Below are positions 1 through 12,500 of a stretch of DNA of 64,000 nt, in pieces. The notes beneath the pieces are model-generated. The model had not been told where the DNA came from, ran no database searches, and worked only from the letters and a program-made list of their open reading frames with translations. How positions within the stretch are numbered: position 1 is the first letter of the stretch; every line of letters begins with the position of its first letter. Source of the DNA: Volutella citrinella (taxonomy: Eukaryota > Ascomycota > Sordariomycetes > Hypocreales > Nectriaceae); the NCBI GenBank assembly GCA_034401135.1, contig JAWZSP010000005.1:3286001-3350000 (forward strand), read 5' to 3'. Both the position numbers and the translations under genes were made by a program.

Positions 1-3000
1 AAGCATACAGAAAGCAATAATCATTAAACTGCTGGAGAAGGGAAACAAGATGGAGAGAGGAAGTTTCAGGGACGAGTGTCCCAACGCGGAGTTAATACCT
101 TTTCGTGTGATTGAAGGAGCCGCTGGTGTGACGCTTTTAGCACAGCCTTGCGGGTGGGCCCACCTATGGCTGGCGGGATCGTGGTGGCGCTGCAGCACAC
201 GGTCAGATCCTCCCCGTTTCAGCCTATTTCCGTGGGTGATTCACCTCCACTATGAGCAACCAACAGCCAACAAACTGTCATCCCCAGCCAACGCTGCGCC
301 GACCAACACGAGCTCGAAACCCGTAGACATGCAGCAGGCGGTGCAGACGGGTCCAGCGAAAATTCTGCTCACACTTCAGCCCAGAAGAGCTGTGCAACGC
401 CGTGTGCGTGCTGCTGTCCCATGTCTCGGCCATCAGCGAGTTTGGTTAGCACAGGAGGTGCGTCAGCTTCGCCCTCCACCTACGTATGGGCTATCCCACA
501 GCACGCGGGCGGCTCGTCCAGGCCTTCGGGGCTCGGCACAAACCCCTTGACCCCGCCCCCGGCCAGGCCACTCGAACGCTAGCGGCTAGACTATGCCCGC
601 ATATTCGGCAAGCCAACGCAGCCAACAATACGGTGTAGCAAGCGACCACCAGCCAGCTGCCCCATACTTCGCCTCGCGGTTCGCCTGTATGTAAGTGAAT
701 CGTAGACTATCTGGGCACTAGCAGTCGAGTCCTACGACTACTAATTCGTGGCCAGCTTGGATGATCTGCGTATTCCATGCCAAAATACATTAGCTACGAG
801 GCGGCCTCCCGCCACCATCCCCAGTTTTTGTTTCAGCTGAGGAGAAATGACATGAGCTCTGGCGCAGCACACTCTTCAAGGTTGTAGCTGGTTATCAAAA
901 TGGTGTGAATGGGACATTTGCTACTCAAATCCATCGCTGAGGATTATAAACGAAAACCCCACTGGGGGAGATGCTCGTTTACATGATCATATCACATGCA
1001 GACCAGGGAAGCTACGATACGTTTGAGCAGCGGCCTTGCGACTCCCATTCTCATCTCAGGAAGCGAGATGCGTCTTCAGTGTTTGATGCACGCGCATTTC
1101 TCGCTCACGACAGCATCCAACCGAGGCGGGCAGGGCCAGGAACAGGATGAGGAACGAGTTGACCGTGGCGTTGGCATGACATCATTACCCCAGCCCATCA
1201 ACGTGAAGGCGGGACGCCCAAAAGCCACAACCATCGCCTCGGATGTCTCCTCCCAGGGCACAGTCAGCCTTCCTCAATCGGAAGCAGGGGACGCGTGGAC
1301 TCGGCTTGTCAAAGATGGCGTTGAGGTTAATGACATCTTGTTTGCCCCAATACGCTTCACCTCTAAGGTTGTCCAAGTTCAAGGGGGCCACCCAGCCGTG
1401 GCCGTTGCTCCTCGACAGTGGTTCTCACTATTGCCGCCGAGAGGTGACCGCCACTGCCTGAACCGCCGTTGTCCGAATTATTGTACTAACTGGCGATGAC
1501 TGGTCGGCTATGGAACAGATTATTAGAGAATGCGAAAGAAATACAAGTTCGCTGTATTCCTACGCCCTGGTGCTAAAGGCAAGAGGTATGCGGTTCCCAT
1601 TGGTGGTTGAAGCAGGGCTGAGTCGACAAGACAGCAATTGATCAGCCCAGGATCATCAGTAAATCTACAATTTTTGCCTCGGGAGAAGTCGTGGTTCATG
1701 TGCTATTGCGTAGAAATGCACGTACGCGAACAGACAAGGAGCTTCGAAGCGACTCCGGGCACTCAGTACAAACCCTGCGTAATCCGAGTGGTACTATACG
1801 TGTCGATTTCCTAAGGTCAACGCCGATCTCAACTATCAAGTATGTCCTCAGGAGCAGGTACATGTCCTCGGATATTAAGATAGTAGCCGCCATATGGGTA
1901 TTAAATGTACAATGCGATGGAGATCCATACTCGTCCCTTAGTCCGCCATGTCGTCTCGCCAGATTTCAATAGCGAGAAGTCTTGCCAGCGTCGCCTTGGC
2001 CAAAACAGCAGCGGTATGCTCAGCGGGCAGAAAATCCTGTGGAGTGCCAATGCCGGCGGCCGTCAAGTGGCTCTTGTCCGCGTCGACCTCTTGATGCGCG
2101 AGGTGGATGCCGTACTTTGCCCCGGCGGGCTTGTGATGAGCATTTTAGTTAGCACGCGCTCCAAGGAACGTTGGCAGACGATGAAACACACCTTTTTACT
2201 CCCCCTCCACCGGGAAAAGTTGACCACTTCCTGGCCTTTTGTCTCGTTTCTAACCCAGCGCTGTTCACCATCGCCATCTGTTAGTCGCAGAGTGTGCACC
2301 AGTGACTATCAAGCACGCACCTCGCAGAAGGAATATGTAATAGCCTGTCCTTGCCTTTCCTGCCAGGCAATGCTGTGGTAACTCTTCATGGGCTTGTACT
2401 GCTTGTTGAAGCCGAGTCTGGCGCTATTCGCGGGCGCCGTGGCCTGCTCCCATCTTGCTTGCAACGCCAAAACCTCGATCCCATGCAAGTCCACTTTGAA
2501 GCAAGGAGTCAGAGACCATTTCATGTGAAAGAATGATTACACGGTTTTCGGCTTACCAAGAGCTCCGTTCTCCCCCGAGGCGATACATCGGAGGGAGAAG
2601 TTGGGCTTGCCCTCTGCCCAAAAGTCGAGGGAACGGCGAAAATGCACCCCGTCATCGGCACGAACAAACACAAGGACACGCCTCGTCTTTGCAACCTCCT
2701 CGACGAAGCAGAAAATAATCAGCGCATCTTGGAGCGACTTTGGTTCCGACTCTGCTATCGCATATGTGCGACCAGCCGTCCATTTAATCTTGAAAAAGCC
2801 ACTATTCCGCACCTATTAGCATGGTTGATTGTCCACTAGGTCGTCGATATGCAACTGATCTAGCTTACAGCTCTCTTGGCCACGAAGCCGGCATTTTGTC
2901 CTGTCAATGAAGACGATGAGATGTATGCTGGCCATCGCCGGCGACGTGGTGGACGCATTGCCAGCTGCTGGTTTTAATATTCCAAAGGCAGTCCCCCGAG

Positions 3001-4061
3001 TGAGCCTCGCAAGGCGTTCGAGATACAGCTGAAATAAAACCGATGCCCTATTTAGACCCTCAGGTGCACCGCCTGAGAGCGTCATGGCCTGATCAAAGAA
3101 GCAAACGGCGTGTTCGTACGATCAAAGGCTACCCTAGTCAATTGAACACTGGTCTCCAGCAAGCGAATCAAATGACAGAGCGAAAGCACGCATTGCGCCG
3201 TATAACGCCGTAGATTGCGCATAGCGATAAACCACAGCGCCGGTATTCTGGTTGAGATGGCAAAGGCGACGTCTGATGGTCACAGTCATTGTCACACGAG
3301 GTGATGATCTGCAACTGGATGATTAGCGATACGCTATTGCCTATTTCCCTTTAGCGGCTTGTCGCAGAGCAAAATCTACGCCTTTGTCCTCTACAAGTGC
3401 GCCCCCGTTGCTCCGGAGCGATCCGTTTCCGAAGATGATGAGTAGCGCCCTCTCTGGCGTCCAAGTTGGCAGAGAGCAAGTCAGGCTGGTACGGGCAACT
3501 TCCGGGCTTTACAATGGGTAGGCTATTCATGCTTCTATAACCATGCTACTCTTTTAGACCAGGCCGCTCGTCGGGATCAATCGGCCATGCAGACCAGGAA
3601 AGACTGGCCAAGGAACAATCGCCTATTCAGGTTTAGAAAGGTCATAACCAAACCCAGGTAGAAAATATGAGCCAAAACAGAATAATTTCTTGTCAGTAAT
3701 TATCTGCATTACTTTTCGGCATCGGCAACACACTAAGAGAGGCAGAGGAGGTATCCTCCGCTAGCCCTATCGTATGGGTGCCGACGCTAGTGGAGCAAGG
3801 GTACAAGGAATCGGGATGGCTTGCCGATTTCAAGATAAAGCGACTACTGATACCGTATTCGATATCATAATATAAATAGCTTGCAAGACTAAGAAAAATT
3901 CCCAAGTCTATTCTTTTTGCAGCCAGGCATGGCTGTAGACCAAGAGCACGCACCATGGCAGAAGAGGGGTATTGGGCAAGGACTTTTGCTACATGTGCTT
4001 GAGGAAATCCTACATGACTGACCTTTGGCTTAATACCTCTCTCCCCTCTGTCCGTGCAAGC
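1..4061. other. Gene-free stretch at left edge
   Basis: No convincing gene is seen on either strand. The open frames here, the longest being about 166 codons at 50-550, have low-complexity or Arg/Pro/Ser-rich translations without a recognisable domain. They also lack flanking splice sites that would extend them. No transposon remnant, tRNA or tandem array was recognised. Distal exons or a non-coding RNA cannot be excluded without transcript data. Confidence 0.6.
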
Positions 4062-4321
4062 TCAAGGTCTCGTGGGAGCAACACGTCCGCCAAAGTCTAT
4101 CAGCATCACCACCATGAGCCCGATAGCGCCAGCCAGCGTCAACTTGGTGTTGGCCCGCCGGTCATTAGTAACGGGAACTCTAGCTTTATCGGCCTTGAGC
4201 TAACGGGGCATCCATGATGTGAACAGCCCAATAGCCGCGGTATCAGACTCTCAAAACAGCCGCCCCCCCAAACTTGCCTTCTTGGCTTGTTGATAGTCAA
4301 AGCGTTGGTGGTGCCGGACAT
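4062..4321 (-). CDS. Candidate tiny single-TM protein with a GC-AG intron
   Basis: Exons are proposed at 4278..4321 and 4062..4179 (complement), giving 53 residues. The start region reads MSGTTNALTINKPRR. Residues about 28-42 are a hydrophobic helix (LTLAGAIGLMVVMLI), followed by DFGGRV and a short Pro-rich end. The intron donor is AG|GCAAGT, a good match to the minor GC-AG class, and the acceptor GCTAG keeps the frame open. An alternative model uses a weak GTTTGG donor at 4273 and acceptor AAG at 4143-4145, giving 42 residues with the same helix. The charged N-terminus plus a single helix is the layout of a small mitochondrial or ER membrane subunit, but I do not recognise the family. It lies 435 bp upstream of and divergent from the urea transporter. 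Confidence 0.45.
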
Positions 4322-4756
4322 GGCAGTCTAATTAGCAGAAGCAGCATCCCCGCGGGGTCGGGCTTTTCTTGGCGGTGAGCTGAGCCAGCCAGCGTGGGGG
4401 GGAGGCGCCGGCGGCCGTGCACCCAAAAACAAGTGCCGGCGGCGGCCATGATAGGCGGGGGGGCACCTGCGAGGGTACTGAACTCATGCTAGGGATGCAG
4501 CGAGATACGGAGCCCGAGGTATGCGGCTCGAGATAGAGCTGTTATCTCGCTGCGAAAATGTCAATTACTAGATGTGCACTATCAGGTTTATCAATTGCGA
4601 GAATCCTTGCCGCCAGATGCCTTCAGGATCCATTTAAGCCTTGGCGTTCCCCAGCTTTGGAGCCCCGAGCCAAGAAGCCAAGAGTGCAGCCAAGAGGAAC
4701 CCGACCCGCCTGAGACTTCTAGCAGAGCTTCGCTGCCTTAGCTCAATTACTCCACG
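4322..4756. other. Intergenic region between small gene and DUR3
   Basis: This is the divergent promoter region between the candidate small protein and the urea transporter. It contains the GATA-site cluster listed separately. The stretch 4380-4470 is G/C-rich with runs of G and C. No other gene is seen. Confidence 0.6.
4529..4593. promoter_or_regulatory. Cluster of four HGATAR sites upstream of DUR3
   Basis: Four matches to HGATAR, the consensus of the nitrogen GATA factors AreA/NIT2, fall within 65 bp. They are AGATAG at 4531-4536 (+), TTATCT at 4542-4547 (site on -), CTATCA at 4579-4584 (site on -) and TTATCA at 4588-4593 (site on -). The first two form an inverted repeat, CGAGATA at 4529-4535 and TATCTCG at 4543-4549, separated by 7 nt. 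The cluster lies about 165-230 bp before the DUR3 start. This fits nitrogen-metabolite control of urea uptake, but binding is inferred. Confidence 0.6.
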
Positions 4757-7109
4757 ATGCTTCAAGATCGCCACGTTGGCGGCCAGAGCTCGGTTGCGCC
4801 CCCGTTGACGCAAGCCTACGGCTATGGCATCGTCGTCGGCCTGGGGTTTCTGTTCGCTCTGGGCATGATTCTCACCACACACCTGCTCAAGAAGTCCATA
4901 ACATCCCCCGCCCAAGGCACGCGATCAAGCTACTAACACCGTCGCAGGTACAACAATGAGAAGCAGACCAGTGAAATGTTCAACACGGCCGGACGGTCCG
5001 TCAAGAGCGGACTGGTGGCCTCGGCCGTCGTCTCGTCGTGGACCTGGGCGGCGACGCTCCTGCAGTCGAGCGGTGTTGCCTACCAGTACGGCGTGTCGGG
5101 CCCCTTCTGGTACGCGTCTGGCGCCACGGTCCAGATCCTGCTGTTCGCGACGCTGGCCATTGAGCTCAAGAAGCGGGCGCCCAACGCGCACACGTTCCTC
5201 GAGGTCATCCGCGCCCGCTACGGCAAGGCCACCCACTTCGTCTACATCTGCTTCGGCCTCTTCACAAACATCCTGGTCACGGCCATGCTCTTGACGGGAG
5301 GGTCGGCCGTGGTTTCGGCCCTCACCGGCATGCACACCGTCGCCGCCTGCTTCCTGCTGCCGCTGGGTGTCGTCATCTACACCATGTTTGGCGGGTGCGT
5401 GTCTTCCATTCCCTTTTCTGGCCGACCTGGCACGCTAACGGTGCTCCAACAGCATCAAGGCCACCTTCCTGACCGACTATGTAAGTTGATACGCCCCACG
5501 ATTCCCCGCCATCCGCCGCCACCTCCACCATCACCCCCACTACAACCACGGGCACTAACCTCCCGCGAATTAATTCAGGTCCACACCGTAGTCATCCTGG
5601 TCATCATCCTCATCTTTGCCCTGACCACGTATGCCAATGGAGACGAGCTCGGTTCGCCCAGCAAGGTCTATGACCTCCTGGTCAAGGCTGCGAAGCTGCA
5701 CCCCATCAAGGGCAACGCAGATGGCTCGTACCTGACGATGCGCTCCAAGGACGGCGGTATGCGCAATGTACTCTTAGTCTGATAGGGACGACAACACTGA
5801 CACAGGGCTAGCAATCTTCTTCGTCATCAACATCATCGGCAACTTTGGCACAGTCTTCATGGACAACGGCTACTATAACAAGGCCATTGCCGCCCACCCC
5901 GTTGCCGCGCTCCCGGGCTACATCATGGGCGGTCTCAGCTGGTTCGCCATTCCCTGGCTCTGTGCCACGACGATGGGCCTCGGCGCGCTGGCGCTGGAGG
6001 GATCCGAGAGCTTCCCCACATTTCCCGACAGGATGCCGGCATCCGACGTCTCGGCGGGATTGGTTCTGCCCTACGCGTCGGTGGCACTGCTTGGCAAGTC
6101 CGGGGCGACTTGCACTCTGATCATGGTCTTCATGGCTGTCACCTCTGCGACCTCGGCGCAGCTGATTGCCGTGTCTTCCATCTTTACATATGACATCTAC
6201 CAGTGAGATAGACCAAACGCACCCGTCGCATCTTGTGAAATCCCCAGCTAACTCTCTCCCAGGACATACATCAACCCGTCAGCAACCGGACAGCGACTGA
6301 TTGCAATCTCCCACGCCAGCGTCATCGCGTACGGCACAGTCATGGCAGGCTTCAGCGTCGGCCTCTTCTACGCGGGCATCAGCATGGGCTGGCTCTACCT
6401 GTGGATGGGCGTCATGATCTCCGCTGCCGTCCTCCCCGCCGCCCTGACCCTGCTGTGGAAGGGCCAGAGCAAGCTCGCCGCCACCCTGTCCCCCATCCTC
6501 GGCCTTATCTGCGCCCTCATCGCCTGGACCGTCACCTGTGCTAGGATGTTCGACAACAAGCTCACCGTGGCCAACCTCGGGAGCAACTACCCCATGCTCG
6601 CCGGCAACGTCGTCGCCCTCCTCAGCCCTGCCATCTTCGTCCCCGTGCTGACCTACGGCTTCGGCGCCGACAACTACGACTGGTCGTCCATGCTGGCCCT
6701 CAAGCAGAGCGACGACTCGGAGACGACCGACTACGAGCGCCAGGAGATGACCACGACGGCCATGGCGCCCGAGGAGGACCCGGCCAACCTGCACAGGGCG
6801 TCGCGCATCGCAAAGATCACCGCCTGCTCAATGACGGTGGCCCTGCTGCTGCTGTGGCCGATCCCAATGTATGGCAGCGGCTACGTCTTCAGCAAGCAGT
6901 TCTTCACCGGCTGGGTCGTCGTCGGCATCATCTGGCTCTGCTGCTCCACCGTCGCTGTTGGCATTTACCCCCTGTGGGAAGGACGAGGGAGCATCGCGCG
7001 CGTGTGCGGCGGGGTGTTTGGGTTTGGCCGCCGGGCGGTGTCGACCCAGGGGGTTCCAGTCGAGGCGGAAAAGGAGGAGAAACTGGCCCAGCGCAAATCC
7101 GAGGAGTAG
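4757..7109 (+). CDS. dur3: Urea active transporter (DUR3), sodium:solute symporter family
   Basis: Plasma-membrane proton/urea symporter that imports urea as a nitrogen source. Exons 4757..4893, 4948..5394, 5453..5480, 5579..5756, 5812..6202 and 6263..7109 join in frame to 675 residues, close to the usual fungal DUR3 length. Recognisable family stretches include [16 protein letters not shown] after the first helix, [75 protein letters not shown] and [15 protein letters not shown]. About 15 hydrophobic helices are visible, as in the SSS family. Exon 3 is only 28 nt. The start is the first ATG of a frame that enters helix 1 directly. The last intron acceptor before the FFVIN segment was set at 5811; using 5805 would add two residues. 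A GATA-site cluster lies upstream, and arginase (44.97 kb) is another urea-related gene in the window. Confidence 0.95.
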
Positions 7110-8627
7110 GAGCTCTTCTCGTTGCTCTTATCGACTTGGGGCTGAGCAGTGAACGAACAACCACGCCTAGGCCGGTTCACAAAGGATTGCGTATGCATCT
7201 TATGCAGTAGTGTAGTTTGATCATACCCTAGTGTTGATGCTTGGATAGTAACAAAAATTCTAGAGGGATGCACTCTCTTACCTTGACTTGACCCAACTAT
7301 TCTCATCTTGCACCGGCCTCGCTCATCTCCATCCCATCCATTAGCCGGTTGTAACAGAGCTACGAACAATACCCATATGCCGAGGCGTAGAGACAAGCAT
7401 GTTTCCCAGGTCTGATTGTTCTAGTTCAAGAGAGTCGTCCACTTCTTGGCCTTGCCTCTATAGTATCGTAAAACTATCCAATCGACTAGCTGCCCTCGCA
7501 TTACAGGCTCGCACTGGCAAATTACATTACATCGCTGATTCAAGGGCTGTGGCTGTGTCGTTTGCAGATGGATTCTCTTTAATTCACTTGAAACTCTGAC
7601 CTTGCGCAATGCGAAATCGCCAAACGTCGAACCCTGACTGCGGCCGGACATTTTACACGGGTGCTAAGCGCTAGCGATACGGCTAACCGCTCTGGGTGCG
7701 GAGTACACCACAGCACTCAGGCAGTGGGATGGCATGCCTGCCTCACAGGGCGAGGGCCGAAACAAACAGATACTACCTTCATAGTCTCAAAGACAAATGA
7801 GGTACTCCGTACGGAGCAAGGTCAGGGGGGAGAGAGGCAAGACAGGGGACGAGAGTCGCATAGTCAAGCGCGCGGGAAACCCTGTGCAAATCGCCCACAT
7901 GCGATAGTCTCTGCCAAGCGTGACATTGGACAGTCGCCGGACTCAGCTGCGCCTCAATTGCTCGGACGATTCTGACTTGCGATGCATTGCCAGCGGTCGC
8001 ACCAATGTCCATCTGATGCTTTATCTTGATTACCTCTCACCTATTTTCCTTTTTGCCCCTCGGTGCGCCTCAGGGGACAAAGGCAGGCCTTTACTCCGCC
8101 GCGTCCAGCTCGTCTGGTATTTGTCGACCATGGACACGCCGCCGGCCTGGGCATCCACGCCAAGCAGGGGCACGGGGTGGCGGCAAAGAGAAGAATCGAC
8201 ACGGGGGGTTGGCGTGCCGCATCGTGATTCGGCGCCATTTCCCCTCCGGCCTGCAGGGGGATGGCCCCGAACCTGCCGGTGGTTGAACTGACTGGGTCCG
8301 GTTGTTTTGGGGCCAATGTTTCAGGTCTCCTCGCGGCATAGTCTAAGTCAACCCTTGCTGATCGCCCACCTAGCCGCGAGGGCCGATACCCACCACGGCG
8401 GCAAAGGACTGTTGTCAGTAGACATAAAAGACGACGACCAGTCGCTATTCATCTCATTGTCCTGGGCAGACATTGAGCACTCTCTCTTCATAGCAACTGG
8501 TTTGCACTCACTCCCTACCCCCTTTCTTTGTTCCAAAAACGCCCGCTTCTGAGAAGCCGGATCACACATTCCTTTCAATTCTCTTCAGCATCACTCCTTA
8601 CACAACAAAAAACACACACACTGCAAA
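7110..8627. other. Intergenic, DUR3 to LPMO
   Basis: No gene is supported. A TATA-like ATAAAAG at 8424-8430 lies about 200 bp before the LPMO start. The last 130 bp before that ATG are C/T-rich and then A-rich, typical of a fungal 5' leader. Confidence 0.5.
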
Positions 8628-9509
8628 ATGTCCCGATATCTGGCTCTCGGGATTGCTGCCCTCGCGGCACAGGTTGCTGCACACGGCTACGTCGACACCT
8701 TTACCCTTGATGGCGTTGCCTACGAGGGATTCTGGCGATGGAACCCCAACCCGTCTCCCAACGCCATTGGCTGGAGCTTCACCACTGAAGACGAGGGCCC
8801 CGAGATGGACATCACCAGCCCCAACTTTGTCTGCCGCAAGGAGTCCATCGCTGCCAAGAACTACGGCAAGATCGCTGCTGGCGGAAAGGCCGAGTTCTTC
8901 TGGAGCTCCAAGGACAAGGTCATCAACCCCAACGGCTGGGCCGAGTCGCACCGGGGCCCCGTCCTCACTTACATCGCTCCCTGCAACGGAGACTGCGCCA
9001 CCGTCGACAAGACGACGCTGAAGTGGACCAAGATCGCCGAGGAGGGCCTCATCTCCGGCCCGGCAAACACCCAGGGCACCTGGGCCACGGACCTTCTGCG
9101 CGAGAACGGCGGCAAGGCCTACGCCGCCATCCCCAAGAACCTCAAGGCCGGCAAGTACGTCATCCGGACCGAGCTCATCGCCCTGCACCGCGCCCACCTC
9201 TCCGAGCCCGAGTTCTACATGCAGTGCGGGAACATCGAGGTCACCGGGTCCGGCACCGACGACCTCTCCTCCTCGGGCGTCGTCGCCTCTCAGCTCTACA
9301 GCAAGGCCGACAAGCAGCTGTTTGGCTTCTCCGTCTACGACAGCCGCGACACCACCTGGAAGATCCCCGGCCCTGCCCTCTACCAGGGCTCGTCCAGCAC
9401 TCCCAAACAGGAGGCCCAGGCGGAGCAGCCGACCGCGCAGCCAACCACCGTCACTGCCGTCGCCACCGTTCCCCGGCCCTCCAAGACGCCGTGCCCCTAC
9501 CACTCGTGA
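8628..9509 (+). CDS. AA9 lytic polysaccharide monooxygenase (formerly GH61), secreted
   Basis: Secreted copper enzyme that oxidatively cleaves cellulose or related beta-1,4 glucans. It is one exon of 293 residues. The signal peptide (about 1-18) ends before His19, so the mature protein begins HGYVDTF, giving the N-terminal His of the copper brace. The second brace His is H108 in ESHRGPV, and the axial Tyr is Y197 in EFYMQC. H187 is the likely second-sphere His. Pairs of Cys (C69, C119, C123, C200) fit the family disulfides. The residue that is usually Gln two before the Tyr is Glu195. After residue about 250 there is a Ser/Pro/Thr/Gln-rich tail with no CBM1. No introns are present, which is unusual but not rare in this family. 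Confidence 0.93.
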   Translation: MSRYLALGIAALAAQVAAHGYVDTFTLDGVAYEGFWRWNPNPSPNAIGWSFTTEDEGPEMDITSPNFVCRKESIAAKNYGKIAAGGKAEFFWSSKDKVINPNGWAESHRGPVLTYIAPCNGDCATVDKTTLKWTKIAEEGLISGPANTQGTWATDLLRENGGKAYAAIPKNLKAGKYVIRTELIALHRAHLSEPEFYMQCGNIEVTGSGTDDLSSSGVVASQLYSKADKQLFGFSVYDSRDTTWKIPGPALYQGSSSTPKQEAQAEQPTAQPTTVTAVATVPRPSKTPCPYHS

Positions 9510-12500
9510 GGGTAACGTTCGTGAAACCAGATGCCATATGGAGTAGTATATTTCTAGGGTTAGGGATTATTTATTTCTGTACGATACAATATAGGGGCCA
9601 TGATAGACGCCATTACTGAAAACAATCAATTATATTCAATGTTCAATCATCTGCTCGCCTCCGCTCAGTCTGCGTGACATGATCACTAACGATGCCGGCG
9701 TGTCTATACTTGAATTTTGGCTCAGACATTTGGTTTGAATTCCCCGTCATGTATTAGAATTGGGATGAATACCGTCCACTCTGGACTGCTTCAACAGAAG
9801 AAGAACATGAAGTCTACTGCTAGACCCCCAGTTTTGCGTTGCACGCAAGACGCAGAACTGCCCGTAAAGGCTGGCATCTTTGATTTCCCCTGAGTTTCCG
9901 TACGAGAGCACAGACACTGATACGTCATGGATATAAAGTATCAATCTTGATTATCTACAGCGAGAGTGATATGTCCCGTTCTAGCCTATATTACCCATCT
10001 TTATGCTACAGAACCATCTTTCTCTAGTTCTTAAGTCTCAACAATAGGCTTGTAGAGAGCGTGCGTGGGTATTTTTTCTATACCCTAATGAAAGAGAATT
10101 TTATACGAGTGTCATGTTCTTAAAAGTACGAGCGAAACCCAGCATCCTCAATAAAATCCTGTGACCTCCACTACCACGCCATCAAAACTGGCTGCAGCGG
10201 TCAACATTTTGCTTCCGTGCCAAATGGTTCCATGCCGAGTCCAAAGGATCAAAGAAGCTTTTTCGAAGAAGACGCATTCAGCCGGCCACCTAGTAGACGG
10301 TGACACTGACGGTCTGCTGGGGAGGACGACGTTGGAGGTTGTGGCGCCCAGAGTCGAGCTTTTGTTCGGTGGAGTTGGGCCTGGAACAGGACAGAATTGC
10401 GGTAGCAAAACACTACCAACGCCCATTGATGCGCCGCTCTTTGATTATCATGTATTTGCCATGACTCATGGGTGGCAGGCGTACATAGAAGTCTCAAGAC
10501 CCTATTTTGAGTAAGCAACATGTCTCACAATCTTGGGACACTAAAGACGGTTCCCCTTGACTAAAGTTGAAACCCGTGATAGAGGCATTGAAAGATTTGC
10601 AAACCCCATATACGTATATTGTGGCCTCAAATTCCAGCAGCTTGGAATTGTTTGAAGCTGGAACGCGAGTGGCTCAGAATTGTGCAATATTGCAAGGCAG
10701 TTGGTATGGGGCTCATATTTGACACCCTGCTTCGTCTACGGGATACCAGAGTAGGAGGGGTTATGCAAGTATTGCTTAGCAATCAGACATTTAAAAAGGA
10801 CTTGAAGAGGCATTCAATCGAGGGTTATCTCATTCTGTTGCGAGGATGGAGCCTTCATATTACCAGGTTGCTTACCCTACACCACTCACGATTTTGCTGG
10901 CTCGACCAAAGGTGTTGTGGGGTGGTAAGTGCATCCACGCCTAGCTTCTAATCGACTAGGTCTTGGTAATGGCTGAAAGAGGCTTTGAACAGCGACTGAG
11001 GACTTGGTATGCTCTCTGAGCTTGTTTTCAAGCCATAGACACAGCGCCGATGTCCTTACCGCATCTCATTCTTCGCCCAGCGGTCTGATAGAGAGCAATG
11101 GGCCACAAAAAGAGAGTCAATTCACCGCAAGAGGGGTCCTTTTATGTTTCTGGAACATCATACAAGCTCTTCTGTAAAACGCATGGTGCTGTCAACCGAG
11201 TTGACTAGGCAGATGCGTCGCTGGGAAGACTCCGTGATACCGTGAATAAATGCCATCGGCGCAACAGGAACATTCTAAGCCCTCATCAGGAAGAAAGCAT
11301 TCAGTAAGTCTTCAAGCACCGGAAAAAAACATTGCTCTGGAGCTTGCGGCCCAATACCACCTCATGTTCGATGATGATTTCAGATGTCAATTGGGTCGGG
11401 TTGCCATGAAAGCTACACTGGGGGGATACGTTCACAATGCACTGCCCCTGGCCTTTCCGCCGACATCACCTGGATTGTGGCCAGTGTAGGAGGCGACATG
11501 GTGCCGGATCAATTGGATGTCCTTGAGCAGGTAGGAAGCCACCGACCATCAAGCTTGACAGGACTCTTCGCCGTGGAGCCTGAGTGGTTGTGATACTGCA
11601 ACACTTGCTCGAAGTGATGGAGGTACTAGTCGCAGACGTCATGTCATCTTTGACCTGTGTAACGCATTCACACACCAGCCAGTCGAAAGCAGGCCGAGAG
11701 CTGTGGGGATCGAGCAAGATGGAGATGCAAGAAGGGAGTGCTAATCCTGACAGATGCGCGCGTGTGGGCTCTTGCAAGAACTCCACAACCCTGTGCGTGG
11801 GGATCACCAGGAACACGACTGTGGGATGGGATCTGACTCAATGCTCATAGGGGTGTTGAGCGCGTCAAGGTCGACGCGCCGATCCATCTGTATAAATTGG
11901 TTTCATCTGGGGCTGCTGAAGATAAGCGGCAAGAAGAAAATGCTGACCAAGTTGACAGAACATTTCCCGAGGCAGAGGTTGGAGCTAGTCAGGATACACC
12001 GTTGCAACTATGGAGACAGTCGCGGTGTGGGCTGAAAGGCGAGGCGATGGCTGAGGCGGCTGAGATATCAGGGCGAAGGGTGGACAATGGCTTCAATTGA
12101 GGAGCTAGCGGATTTTTCATCGCTCGGCTCCAGGCACGCTTGTTTCCGCGTCCTCGGGACTCTGTCCTTGTTGGATAGATCATAGGGCTGTTGAGCTAGT
12201 ATACGACGAACCGGGGGCGGTGCTGCTGTTGAGACTGTGATAGGAGCTGTTAGTAGCTATTCGCTCATCGCTAATGGTGCTATTCTGTGTCTGAGCAAGC
12301 GTGCCGTGATGCACCACTTGCCAGCAGGTCAAATCGATCATCGCAAATGATTGCTGCTATGAGGAGGTAAGATAAGCTAACGATGAATCCACATCGGGTA
12401 TGCCGCAAGAGCCAAATGTCACCTGCTTTTTCATCAATTGCACTTGCCCAGACGCGCCTAAAAAAACTCGCCTTCATCAGTTCCTATCCAAACCCACCTA

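Noticed and set aside
50..550. 166-codon open frame at the left edge
   Set aside because: The translation has no domain and mixed low-complexity composition. There are no flanking splice signals or start context of note.
8598..9503. 301-codon minus-strand frame antisense to the LPMO gene
   Set aside because: It is a GC-driven shadow of the real gene. The translation is Gly/Ala/Val/Leu repetitive, and the plus strand carries an unambiguous AA9 protein.
10148..10521. Paired open frames on both strands between LPMO and the transcription factor
   Set aside because: The frames overlap each other, neither shows a domain, and the surrounding sequence is A/T-rich flank.
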